Source: Nostoc sp. S13
GTDB lineage: Bacteria; Cyanobacteriota; Cyanobacteriia; Cyanobacteriales; Nostocaceae
Direction of reading: 5' to 3'
NCBI RefSeq assembly: GCF_029379315.1
Contig: NZ_JAQYWQ010000048.1
Location: forward strand, 1 to 47,360
Length of the DNA stretch: 47,360 bases
The notes below the pieces were generated by a model. That model was not told the origin of the DNA, ran no database searches, and saw only the letters and a program-made list of their open reading frames with translations. Made by a program: the position numbers and the translations under genes. Every line of letters starts with the position of its first letter. Position 1 is the stretch's first letter. Positions 35,750-44,500 of the stretch are shown piece by piece.

Positions 35750-36610
35750 TTACTCAGATGCAAGTCTTACTTGTTCAATGGTTAAATTAAGTAATTGGGC
35801 AACCTCTTCCATCGACATACCACGAGCTAAGAACTGAGGTACAAGTTCAAGTCTTGCTTGTTGTAGTCCTTGTTGTAGTCCTTGTTGTAGCCCTTGTTCT
35901 CGTCCTAGTTGTATTCCTTGTTCTATTCCTTGTTCTAATCCTTCTTCTCGTCCTTCTTGTTTAGCTTCTTGATAAACCCTAGTTTCTTCTAACTTAACTC
36001 CTAACATTGCCTCTACCTCTTCACGACTTAAGTTGGCAAATTTAGAAACAGCAATCGTTGTGATTACATCTATTATCTCCTTTTTAGCTAAGACAGTTAT
36101 CTGTTCTTGTTGCACCCGCTCAATTAAACGTTTCGCTTGTACCACCATTTGATTTTCTGAGGCAATAGTCAACTGCATCAAACTGATGCCTACTTTTTGC
36201 TCATCAGGACTACCTAACTCATCTAAATAAATCCGTTGTACTTGGGAACTATTCAGTAACGATCTATGAATAGTGGTTTTTTCCGGTTCCAAGCTGCGAG
36301 ACTGTAAAATAATTACCCCATACCAGTCATCGTAAAGCGACGGGTTACGATACATATACAGCATAGATTCTGAGAAAAAGCGATGATACAGTAACTCATC
36401 CTTTTGGAATTGCACCTCAGCAAAAAAGATTATCTGAGATGTTGCATTAGGTGGAGGTAAAAATACCCCATCAATCCGAAATGTTGGTTCTTTAACTTCA
36501 ACTGATTCAAAGCGATAGCTACTAGCTTCGCCTGGTGGCTGTTCTACTAACTCGAAAAACAATCCTGGAACACGCTTGAAAATTGTATAAAAAATCGCAT
36601 CACGTCTCAC
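35750..36610 (-). CDS. DUF2887 / Rpn-type PD-(D/E)XK nuclease family protein
   Basis: 286 residues. The N-terminal half is the Rpn/DUF2887 restriction-fold: MRRDAIFYTIFKRVPGLFFEL, then RIDGVFLPPP...IIFFAEVQFQ with Asp47, Glu65 and Gln67 as the D-x(n)-ExQ active-site pattern. The C-terminal third is a Gln/Gly-rich heptad-like coil (EGLEQGIEQGIQLGREQG..., GLQQGLQQ). A short conserved tail follows (MSMEEVAQLLNLTIEQV). The family is often labelled putative transposase or recombination-promoting nuclease and is multicopy in cyanobacteria. It sits between the dynamin-like and Hsp70-like genes, 35 bp after the former, and may be an insert in an older operon. Confidence 0.85.
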   Translation of the reverse strand: MRRDAIFYTIFKRVPGLFFELVEQPPGEASSYRFESVEVKEPTFRIDGVFLPPPNATSQIIFFAEVQFQKDELLYHRFFSESMLYMYRNPSLYDDWYGVIILQSRSLEPEKTTIHRSLLNSSQVQRIYLDELGSPDEQKVGISLMQLTIASENQMVVQAKRLIERVQQEQITVLAKKEIIDVITTIAVSKFANLSREEVEAMLGVKLEETRVYQEAKQEGREEGLEQGIEQGIQLGREQGLQQGLQQGLQQARLELVPQFLARGMSMEEVAQLLNLTIEQVRLASE

Positions 36611-36645
36611 AAATACATCCTCATATCCTTACCCGATCGCCTGGC

Positions 36646-39219
36646 TTATCTCAAATCATCTGAATCAGAAATCGCGGCAATTTCTGAAAGAATCTGCAAC
36701 CAAGTAGGAATTGCGATCTCCGATGGCAATTCACCAGCCGCCAAATATCTCAGCAAAGTTTCTTTTTTTGAAAGGTTTTGCAAACTCGGAATAATTTGAT
36801 CCAAAATGCCTTCTAGTTCGGAATTAATTCGCTGATTAACTTCACTAACATACTGTACAAGGTGGAGGCTGGCGCTAGCAGTAATTTCATCTCGTAGTCG
36901 CAGGACAAAAAGTTGGTGGTTACTTGATCTGGGTAAACCTTGGCTTTTCTCTGGTGCCCAATCAAAGATTTGACCAACGTTGTGTTTATCGTCTCGACGC
37001 GCTAGGGGAAAGATGATTTCGGGTGGAACGGTTTTATCTTTAGTACTAATTTCGGAGATGATTGCTTCTTTCCATTCGTTAGGATCGCATCCTAATAATA
37101 ATTTGTAAAAGAGATCAGCATCTTCAAAACCAAATTTTTCTTCGATTTGTTGCTCCATTTCTGGATGGAAAAATGCCTGCAATTGTTCGCGTTCTGGGGC
37201 TACATAATTTGATAATTGGTTTAACAAATCTACCACTGCTTGATGAATGCGATCGCGGGCAAAATCTTCTACTTCTTTAACGGTTTTTTCAAATACTGGA
37301 TAAAAATCATCACTCTTAGTCGGAAGGGAACTATTTACACGATTTCCTCGGTCAAATAATTTCCCGGCTGCACCTTTAGATTCTGCCAGAGCGATCGCTC
37401 CATTGTTGACTTTGTTGAAGAGTAAAGTCCACTGGTTCCAATTGAGGATTCTAAAGGTAAGTTCGTCTTTTACTACATCGCTGACAACAACACCGCGCCG
37501 GTCTTTGAGTGGTTCTTTGCCTAAATCTTTTTGAAAATTCCTGTAGATTTTATCTAAGCTTTCGACCACAAAACGCAATTCCATAAAAGCGGGACTATCG
37601 CCTGTGGGGATGCCTTGCTCGTGAATTTCATCTATGATGTCTTTCAAGTGATCTTGTTGCTGACTCACCACATCAGCAGCTCTTTTAGTATCTTCATGCA
37701 GTTGCTTCAGACCATGACTAGCTACGTGGGTTTGAATCAATTCTCGTAGCTTACCAAGTCCGCCATCTTGAGCAAAGTAACCTAGCTGTCTGCCTAAATA
37801 ACTGCGGGGATCAGATTCTAGCAGCCCTTCACTTAATAGCTCCCATTTCTCTTGTAGCCGTTTAGACCGATCTAAGTAATCAGGATAGTCTAAGTTAGCC
37901 AAAAACTCTGGTGAGCCTGCTTTGACTGTACTAGAACGTTTCGCTAATTCAGTCAATCCCAACAGTGGCGACAGTAAAACGATGCGGTCTTTTTGGGTTG
38001 TAAACGCTTCTGCACCATCAATGATAGTTTGCAGAACTTTGAGTTTTTGGAAAACCGTTTCTTCCTGCAAATGGCTATTAGTTGGGCTATCTTCAATCAG
38101 TTGGTCAAGTTCTCGTTCGCCACCCTCGCTATCTAGGGGTAGTTGATCGAAGCGACCCACACCGACGAGAATTAAATCTTTCAGGTCTTGTCCCGGTCGC
38201 TGCTGCTGCATCATCGTAAAGATTTTATTGGCGCGATCGCTACCCGGAGATTTACCATTGAGCAATACCAAAATTGTCTGTACTTCTGCCAATTCCCGCA
38301 GTGATAAAAAGGTATCTCTAGCCCCCGAATTAGCAGCCCCCAATCCTGGAAAGTCAATCAGAATAAATTTAGCTGCGCCGGTAAAATCCCAAATTTCCCG
38401 TGATATTTTCACATCGATATCTACACGGCGGATGAGTGGGAAACTGTTTTGCAATAACTTTGTTGGTAGCCTCTGGGGTGGACTCGGTAATCGGATATGC
38501 GCTGGAGGTAGATCGTCAAATTTCAGAGTTTGGATTGCCATTGGCTGTTCGACTAGCTGTAGCCCCTCACGGGCGGTAGTAGCATCAATCTGGTAGCGCC
38601 CACCGCACATAACTTCCCCATAGGCGTGATAAGCCCGCAGGAATAATACCAACTCCCGGAGTAAATAACGTAGCTCTAAATTGTTACTACTATTCCATGC
38701 TTCCTCACACCAGCTAATAATATCTTTACCAGAGTTGAGTTTTGATACTGGTATAGGAGGAAGTCCGGCTGCTGCTGTTCGTTTATTGGCTTCTCCTAGC
38801 ATGAAGCGTAGACACTCATGTACTCCTTCATGAGAAAGATACTTCACCGTAAAATTACTTAATTGAGTCGTTGCAAACTCGTTTTGAGGGATGATATGTA
38901 TGGCGGTAACATTACCTGTAGTGGGGTTTTCACTGACTGGCAAAGCATCTGCATATCCAATTAAACTGCCTAGAAGTAAGGTTTTCCCACTACTGAATTC
39001 CCCCATTACACCAATTTTCACAGGCGAAGTTGCCAGGTCTACAGTTTTCTGGGCAGCTGACCGCAGACGAAGGAGACAGTCATCAAGACTAGCTGGAACC
39101 CAATCTTCTTGTTTAGAAGGGGACTGGGGCACAGAATCTATCTTTCTGAGGATGAATTCGCCGTACTCCTTAAAACGGCCCAGTTTATCTGGTTCCATAG
39201 AGTAGTTTCCGCCTAACAT
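36646..39219 (-). CDS. Large dynamin-like GTPase, SrfC-like
   Basis: 857 residues from ATG 39219; an in-frame ATG at 39198 is an alternative. The GTPase has G1 GEFSSGKT (73-80), a G2-like Thr in ENPTTGNVT (about 97-105), G3 DFPGLG (289-294) and a degenerate G4 GRFDQL (355-360). The long insertion between G2 and G3 is unusual. The remaining 450 residues are helical, as expected for stalk regions of bacterial dynamins, ending in LQILSEIAAISDSDDLR. No membrane span is obvious, so membrane binding would be peripheral. Bacterial dynamins remodel membranes or act in phage defence; SrfC relatives are paired with an Hsp70-like SrfB, here downstream. Divergent from the 1104-aa kinase across 0.85 kb. 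Confidence 0.82.
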   Translation of the reverse strand: MLGGNYSMEPDKLGRFKEYGEFILRKIDSVPQSPSKQEDWVPASLDDCLLRLRSAAQKTVDLATSPVKIGVMGEFSSGKTLLLGSLIGYADALPVSENPTTGNVTAIHIIPQNEFATTQLSNFTVKYLSHEGVHECLRFMLGEANKRTAAAGLPPIPVSKLNSGKDIISWCEEAWNSSNNLELRYLLRELVLFLRAYHAYGEVMCGGRYQIDATTAREGLQLVEQPMAIQTLKFDDLPPAHIRLPSPPQRLPTKLLQNSFPLIRRVDIDVKISREIWDFTGAAKFILIDFPGLGAANSGARDTFLSLRELAEVQTILVLLNGKSPGSDRANKIFTMMQQQRPGQDLKDLILVGVGRFDQLPLDSEGGERELDQLIEDSPTNSHLQEETVFQKLKVLQTIIDGAEAFTTQKDRIVLLSPLLGLTELAKRSSTVKAGSPEFLANLDYPDYLDRSKRLQEKWELLSEGLLESDPRSYLGRQLGYFAQDGGLGKLRELIQTHVASHGLKQLHEDTKRAADVVSQQQDHLKDIIDEIHEQGIPTGDSPAFMELRFVVESLDKIYRNFQKDLGKEPLKDRRGVVVSDVVKDELTFRILNWNQWTLLFNKVNNGAIALAESKGAAGKLFDRGNRVNSSLPTKSDDFYPVFEKTVKEVEDFARDRIHQAVVDLLNQLSNYVAPEREQLQAFFHPEMEQQIEEKFGFEDADLFYKLLLGCDPNEWKEAIISEISTKDKTVPPEIIFPLARRDDKHNVGQIFDWAPEKSQGLPRSSNHQLFVLRLRDEITASASLHLVQYVSEVNQRINSELEGILDQIIPSLQNLSKKETLLRYLAAGELPSEIAIPTWLQILSEIAAISDSDDLR

Positions 39220-39322
39220 GAATTTCTGTGAGCTTTATAACATATAAAACGCGATTGCCAGCCATTCTGGCAACGTGTTGATATCACATTTAGCATTTCT
39301 CTCATTTAATTTGCGATTTTGC

Positions 39323-39424
39323 TATAGCAATCCTAAATCATTTGTGAGATTTGTGAATTCTGTTTTTGTTCTCTGGCGATTCGTCATCACTCAGATTTCT
39401 CACAACTCAGATAGGATTGCTATA
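39323..39424. mobile_element. MITE with ~27-bp imperfect terminal inverted repeats
   Basis: TATAGCAATCCTA starts the element and its reverse complement TAGGATTGCTATA ends it. The match extends imperfectly through TTTGTGAGA, about 27 bp per end. It is 102 bp long with no coding capacity. Ends rich in TATA next to TA suggest TA target duplication, as for IS630/mariner-type transposases. This sequence is a known type of small repeat in Nostoc-like genomes, recalled and not searched. Confidence 0.65.
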
Positions 39425-39876
39425 TAAGGCGTTTTGAATCGTCAACCCAATTTTGAAAAGTTGGGTTTTGTGGGAAACAATAAAAAACAATACATTCGTC
39501 ATAATCCAGCGTTCCGAATGAATTAAGTGGGGTTTTATACCACCAATAGACTGGAAATTGCTTAGTATAAATGTGGATATCAAACCCTTTTATACCCCTG
39601 ATTTTAAGCAACCTAGATCCATCAGCCGGACTCTAATTCATGCTGAATTCTTATCGATAAAAAATCAATATTTATTTGGTATGAAATTCTTGATTATTGT
39701 GAATTTTTGATAAAGAGGTCAGCGCCTCACAGATAATCATATATTTTCTGTAAACCTAAATCAGGTTTTTGAGTAATGCAATTACATAGCTATGATGAAT
39801 TTATCGATAATTTGAAGAAAAAACAAAGTTAAACAACTTCACTGACACATGCAAAGTTTAAATTTTATCAAAAATA

Positions 39877-39912
39877 CTGAAGTTAATCTTAATCATAACT
39901 TCAGCATTTTTT
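39877..39912. terminator. Orphan bidirectional terminator
   Basis: CTGAAGTTA (39877-39885) and TAACTTCAG (39896-39904) form a perfect 9-bp stem with a 10-nt loop. CATTTTTT follows on the plus strand and TATTTTTG on the minus strand. No protein gene ends on either side, so it may end a non-coding transcript or act as an attenuator before the kinase gene. Confidence 0.65.
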
Positions 39913-40067
39913 CAATTTATTTACAGTAAAAGAGGTACTGTTGCACATATAAAAATCAATAAAGGATTAAGATCATTAGCAGGTGGGCATAAAAAAGATT
40001 TCATGTATTAAAAAATCATATTTTCAGCCTATTACCTTAATAATTTAGGCAGAGCAGGCAGGCAAAA

Positions 40068-43000
40068 GTGTATTCTAAAAAGGTGCAGAGCTACATTAAC
40101 CAAATCATAGTTGAAGAGGAAGACATACAACAGGATGAAAAAGTATTTTGCCAGCAGGCGGATACTGCTCCTCTGATGATTTGGATAGCTGGATGCAATG
40201 CACTTTACTCTTACTTCAATTCAAATTGGCTGGAATTTACTGGAAGATATCTAACAACAGATGCCTCTGTACCGGCGCGGGAGATAGGCAATATCTGGAC
40301 TTGCAGCGTCCATCCAAAAGATAGACAGCGATGTGAAGATATATACCTGAGCGCATTTGCTGTGCATGATTCCTTCCAGAGGCAATATCGCTTGCGTCGG
40401 GCTAATGGGGAATATCGCTGGATTTTAGATACAGCCACGCCACGATTTGCAGCCGATGGCAGCTTTGTCGGTTACATCGGTTATTGTGTAGATATAACAG
40501 AAGTGTCCATAATGGTAAGCCAACCTCCCCAAACAGAAAGCGACTCGCTATCTACAAATTCCTCTTACCGTCTACGTAAAATTACACAAAGGAAAAAAGC
40601 ACTGAAGCAACTGCAAACTGAAACTGCAAAACGCCAAGCAGTAGAAGCACAGTTACGCCAAAAAATATCAGAATTTGCAGCTATTTTGCAAGTGCTTCCT
40701 AATTTGTATTTTCGTCTCGATGCTGATGGAACTATCCTGGATTACAACCCAGAAAAGATAGAGAGTCTGTATCTTTTACCAGGAGATTGTCAGGGCAAGA
40801 GTTTGCGAGAATGCCTACCGACTGCTGTTGGCGATCGCTTCCACAAAGCAATAACTCAAGTACTTGAAACTCAATCTTTAGTTAGTTTTGAATATACCTT
40901 ACCACTACCAGAAGGTAACAAGAATTTTGAAGCTAGGTTATTATCATTACCAAACCAGCAAATCATAGTTATTGTCCGCGACACTAGCGACACAGTACAA
41001 GCAGCATTAATAGAAAGCGATGCCAAGTTTCGCAGCATTGTTGAAAATGCTAATAATGTTCTTTTTACGTTGACACTTGAAGGGATATTTTCCTACGTTT
41101 CTCCTAACTGGACTGAAGTTTTTGGGCATGAGGTTGCAGAGATTGAGGGTAAATCCTTTATTCCCTTTGTACATCCTGATGATGTCTCTATCTGTAGCGA
41201 TTATTTTCAAAGACTTTTGACAACAAGCGAAAAACTTCTGGCAATTGAATATCGGATAAAACACAAAAATGGTAATTGGCGATGGTATACAAGCAACTCA
41301 TCTGTGATTAGAGACGCCAATGGTAATCTTTTAAACTTCGTTGGTATTTGCTATGACACCACTGACCGCAAACAAGCATTAGAAGCTCTAGCAGAACGAG
41401 CGCGTTTAGCAAATTTTCGTGCCGATGTAAACGCAGCCCTTACCCAGAGTGATAGCTTACAGAACATGATGCGCCGTTGCACTGAGGCTTTAGTTGAACA
41501 TCTGGATGCAGCCTTTGGTCGCATCTGGACGCTGAACAAACAAGACAATGTACTAGAGTTGCAAGTTAGTTCTGGGATATACACCCATATCAATGGGCCT
41601 CATAAACGTGTGCCAGTCGGTCAATTCAAAATTGGTTTAATTGCCGAAGAGGGCAAACCCCACCTAACTAACTCTGTGCAGACAGATCCCCGCGTGAGTA
41701 ACAAAGAGTGGGCACAGCGAGAAGGTATGGTCGCCTTCGCTGGCTATCCCCTGATTCTTGAAAATGAAACTGTAGGGGTAATAGCCATGTTTACCCGTAA
41801 AGCTATCACAGACTCAACTTTCACAGCACTGCAATTTGCTGCCCAGGAGATTGCCATTGGTATCAAACGCAAACAAGCAGAAGTTGCACTCATAGAAAGT
41901 GCCCAGCGAGAAGCACTAATCAATCGTCTTTCTAGTCAGATTCGAGCTTCCTTGGATCTCAATCACATTGTGGAAACCGCAGTGCAGGAGATTCGCAACT
42001 TATTCCAAAGCGATCGCTGCGCCTTCTTGTTGTATCGGCAAGACGCTGATGTACCATACTGGGAGAGAGTATATGAAGCAAAAAGTTCCTTTTTACCCTG
42101 TCTGCTCAACGACCAAAAAGCAACTAATGCAGAAATCGAATTAATCGCAGCCAAAACCTTGAACGGAGAAATCGTCCGCATTGATGATGCTGAGACTATC
42201 GAGGATGCCTGCGGCGGGTTAAACCTACGTACTACACGGGAGTTTTTACAGGATTTTGGTTTTACTGCTTTTATATCGCTGCCCGTACACACCCAATCTG
42301 GCGAAATTGGCACATTTACCTGTGGTTATTGTAGTGGCTTTCGGCCTTGGCTAGATAACGAAGTACAATTACTACAAGCAGTTACAGTTCAACTAGCGAT
42401 CGCTATTGACCAAGCTAAACTTTACACCCAAAGTCGCATCGCTGCCCAAACTGCCCAAGACAAAGCCCAGCAACTAGAAGCGGCATTGCTAAAACTTCAA
42501 CAAACCCAAGTGCAACTGATTCAAACTGAAAAAATGTCCAGTTTAGGACAATTGGTTGCAGGTGTTGCCCACGAAATCAATAATCCCGTGAATTTTATCT
42601 ATGGCAATATTAGCCATGCCCGTGAATATACTGATGATTTGTTGCACTTGGTAGAACTTTATCAACAGAACTACTGCCCACCAGCACCAGAGATTGATCA
42701 ACAAATCGACACGATTGATTTAGACTTTCTCAAGCAAGATTTGCCCAAAGTCCTGGATTCTATAAAGATGGGAGCCGAACGTATTCGGCAGATTGTCCTA
42801 TCTTTACGCAATTTTTCTCGCCTTGATGAAGATGACACGAAAGCAGTGGATATTCATCAAGGTATGGATAGCACATTGCTGCTGTTGCAAAATCGCCTGA
42901 AAGCCAAACCAGGATGTCGCGAAATCCAAGTAATCCGAGACTACGGCAACCTGCCACCGATAGTTTGTCACGCCGGACAGATGAATCAGGTGTTTATGAA

Positions 43001-43382
43001 TTTGTTGACAAATGCGATCGATGTTTTAGAAGAGTCATTTGTGATTAGTCATTTGTCATTAGTAAACAACACTGAACAAAGGACAAATGACCGAGCACAA
43101 ATGACTTTTCCCCAGATTCGCATTCGCACCTTCATCCAAGAAGACTGTGTAATCATTAGCATTGCCGACAATGGCGCAGGCATGACTGAGGAAGTACGCA
43201 AACGCCTATTTGACCCCTTCTTCACGACAAAACCTGTGGGTAAAGGCACGGGGATGGGGCTATCAATTAGCTACCAAATTATTGTCAGAAAACACTGTGG
43301 GCAAATTCAGTGTATTTCAGCACCAGGAGAAGGTGCGGAGTTTGTCATCGTGATTCCACTACAGGAGCAAGCCTCAACGTAG
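40068..43382 (+). CDS. Large multi-sensor histidine kinase (PAS-PAS-PAS-GAF-GAF-HisKA-HATPase)
   Basis: 1104 residues from GTG 40068 with AGGCAGG upstream; no ATG lies before residue 37. No membrane segments, so a cytoplasmic sensor. Three PAS/PAC units: about 30-150 (APLMIWIAGCNALY..., VGYIGYCVDIT), 205-310 (AILQVLPNLYFRLDADGT) and 325-440 (ENANNVLFTLTLEGIFSYVSP). Two GAF domains follow, about 455-600 and 625-795 (the second with SDRCAFLLYRQDADVPYWERVYE). A short coiled coil leads to the H-box QLVAGVAHEINNPVNFIYGN, N-box NQVFMNLLTNAIDVL, DNGAGM and GKGTGMGLS. An STRR-derived insert (43033-43105) lies after the N-box. A redox, light or small-molecule input cannot be deduced. The gene has no adjacent regulator. 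Confidence 0.9.
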   Translation: MYSKKVQSYINQIIVEEEDIQQDEKVFCQQADTAPLMIWIAGCNALYSYFNSNWLEFTGRYLTTDASVPAREIGNIWTCSVHPKDRQRCEDIYLSAFAVHDSFQRQYRLRRANGEYRWILDTATPRFAADGSFVGYIGYCVDITEVSIMVSQPPQTESDSLSTNSSYRLRKITQRKKALKQLQTETAKRQAVEAQLRQKISEFAAILQVLPNLYFRLDADGTILDYNPEKIESLYLLPGDCQGKSLRECLPTAVGDRFHKAITQVLETQSLVSFEYTLPLPEGNKNFEARLLSLPNQQIIVIVRDTSDTVQAALIESDAKFRSIVENANNVLFTLTLEGIFSYVSPNWTEVFGHEVAEIEGKSFIPFVHPDDVSICSDYFQRLLTTSEKLLAIEYRIKHKNGNWRWYTSNSSVIRDANGNLLNFVGICYDTTDRKQALEALAERARLANFRADVNAALTQSDSLQNMMRRCTEALVEHLDAAFGRIWTLNKQDNVLELQVSSGIYTHINGPHKRVPVGQFKIGLIAEEGKPHLTNSVQTDPRVSNKEWAQREGMVAFAGYPLILENETVGVIAMFTRKAITDSTFTALQFAAQEIAIGIKRKQAEVALIESAQREALINRLSSQIRASLDLNHIVETAVQEIRNLFQSDRCAFLLYRQDADVPYWERVYEAKSSFLPCLLNDQKATNAEIELIAAKTLNGEIVRIDDAETIEDACGGLNLRTTREFLQDFGFTAFISLPVHTQSGEIGTFTCGYCSGFRPWLDNEVQLLQAVTVQLAIAIDQAKLYTQSRIAAQTAQDKAQQLEAALLKLQQTQVQLIQTEKMSSLGQLVAGVAHEINNPVNFIYGNISHAREYTDDLLHLVELYQQNYCPPAPEIDQQIDTIDLDFLKQDLPKVLDSIKMGAERIRQIVLSLRNFSRLDEDDTKAVDIHQGMDSTLLLLQNRLKAKPGCREIQVIRDYGNLPPIVCHAGQMNQVFMNLLTNAIDVLEESFVISHLSLVNNTEQRTNDRAQMTFPQIRIRTFIQEDCVIISIADNGAGMTEEVRKRLFDPFFTTKPVGKGTGMGLSISYQIIVRKHCGQIQCISAPGEGAEFVIVIPLQEQAST
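43033..43105. repeat. STRR-like insertion inside the kinase gene
   Basis: GTCATTTGT occurs as direct copies at 43034-43060 and in inverse orientation (ACAAATGAC) at 43082-43105, in frame, encoding SFVISHLSLVNN and the following polar residues. It lies at the same place of the ATP-binding domain as the insertion in the 20957-22375 kinase. Confidence 0.65.
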
Positions 43383-43471
43383 ATATCACGCAACTTTAAC
43401 CTAAGCTTAATTAAAAATTAACCTATTGGTTGTTAACTAAGATTAATTCACTTTTTGCTGCAACATTTGAA

Positions 43472-43505
43472 CCCCCAATAACTTAGAATTTATCGAAATT
43501 GGGGG
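43472..43505. terminator. Hairpin after the kinase gene
   Basis: CCCCCAAT (43472-43479) pairs with ATTGGGGG (43498-43505) across 18 nt. The following ATTATTTCTCC is only weakly T-rich, so termination is plausible, not certain. Confidence 0.45.
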
Positions 43506-43590
43506 ATTATTTCTCCTAGTAGAGAAAATTCGGAGTAGAAATGTTGCAGTTAAATCGATTGAAAAACGTTGTAATGGTAGTACTATCTTT

Positions 43591-43619
43591 ACGTAGGCGT
43601 AGCCCAATCCAAGCATCGC
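43591..43619. repeat. Dispersed 29-bp repeat, diverged copy 4
   Basis: ACGTAGGCGTAGCCC...AAGCATCGC, same orientation as copy 1 with a diverged centre; 45 bp upstream of the cyclase-family gene. Confidence 0.65.
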
Positions 43620-43664
43620 ACCTTTGAAAAAAATCCCTGAGTACAAATAAAATAGAAGGCTGGG

Positions 43665-44387
43665 ATGATACAACCCCAAAATCAAAATAGTATCACCTAC
43701 ACACGCGTTATCCACCTAAGTCATGTAATTGACATAGATATTCCTCAATGGTCTGGCGACCCCACAGTAGAATTTGAAACTGTGGCTGAACTAAATAATG
43801 ATGGCTATTATCTACGGCGTTTCTCCTTGGGTGAACATAGCGCTACCCATATTAATGCCCCTAACAGTTTTCATAGTTATGCTGTGGGAATTGACCAATA
43901 TCCCGCCCAGTCTTTAGTTGTACCTGCGGTGGTCATAGATATTTGCCCAGCCACAGAGGTTAATCCTGATTATGGCCTGACTATTGCTGATGTTCTGGCT
44001 TGGGAAGAACAATACGGTGAAATTTCTGGTGGCTGCGTAGTTATACTGAATACAGGTTGGCAAAAAAAGTGGTTTGATAAAAGCGCATTCCTCAATCATG
44101 ATGCTCAAGGAATTGCCCACTTTCCTGGATTTGGCAGCGATGCAACTCAATTCTTACTGGATGAACGGCAAATAGCAGGGGTAGGAATTGATACTCATGG
44201 CGTAGACCCTGGACAGGATAACAGTTTTGCGATTAACCGCCTAGTTTTAGAACAACCGCGCATTGTGTTGGAAAATCTCACCAATTTGGATCAACTACCA
44301 CCTAAAGGTACTACGCTAGCGATCGCAGTTCTAAGGTTGCGTGGTGGTTCTGGTTCTCCTGTGGGTGTCTTGGCGTTCGTGCCTTAA
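43665..44387 (+). CDS. Cyclase-family metal-dependent hydrolase (kynurenine formamidase-like)
   Basis: 240 residues of the PF04199 cyclase family, whose members hydrolyse formylkynurenine, isatin or related amides. The N-terminus is VIHLSHVIDIDIPQWSGDP. The metal motif usually written HxGTHxDAP here reads GEHSATHINAPNSFH, so the conserved Asp is replaced by Asn. VVILNTGWQKKWF and GVGIDTHGVDPGQDN are other family blocks. Asn-for-Asp variants exist; whether the ligand set still works is open. ATG 43665 is preferred. The aldehyde dehydrogenase follows on the same strand after 113 bp. Confidence 0.85.
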   Translation: MIQPQNQNSITYTRVIHLSHVIDIDIPQWSGDPTVEFETVAELNNDGYYLRRFSLGEHSATHINAPNSFHSYAVGIDQYPAQSLVVPAVVIDICPATEVNPDYGLTIADVLAWEEQYGEISGGCVVILNTGWQKKWFDKSAFLNHDAQGIAHFPGFGSDATQFLLDERQIAGVGIDTHGVDPGQDNSFAINRLVLEQPRIVLENLTNLDQLPPKGTTLAIAVLRLRGGSGSPVGVLAFVP

Positions 44388-44500
44388 TTTTTATATTGAT
44401 ATTTCTATCTCAGCCCAATTTGATCAACTTGAAGATAACCTAGAAAGCAAGCAAACTTAGTACACAAGTTTCAGTGGATCATCAGCCGGAGATTTTCAAG

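Larger units (their letters stand above)
39220..40067. other. 848-bp divergent intergenic region
   Basis: Contains a MITE (39323-39424), a stand-alone bidirectional terminator (39877-39912), and no credible protein gene. Promoters for the dynamin-like gene (-) and the kinase (+) must lie here. Confidence 0.5.

Noticed and set aside
39420..39611. Minus-strand 63-residue frame
   Set aside because: No ribosome site, no recognisable motif, and it begins within the end of the MITE.
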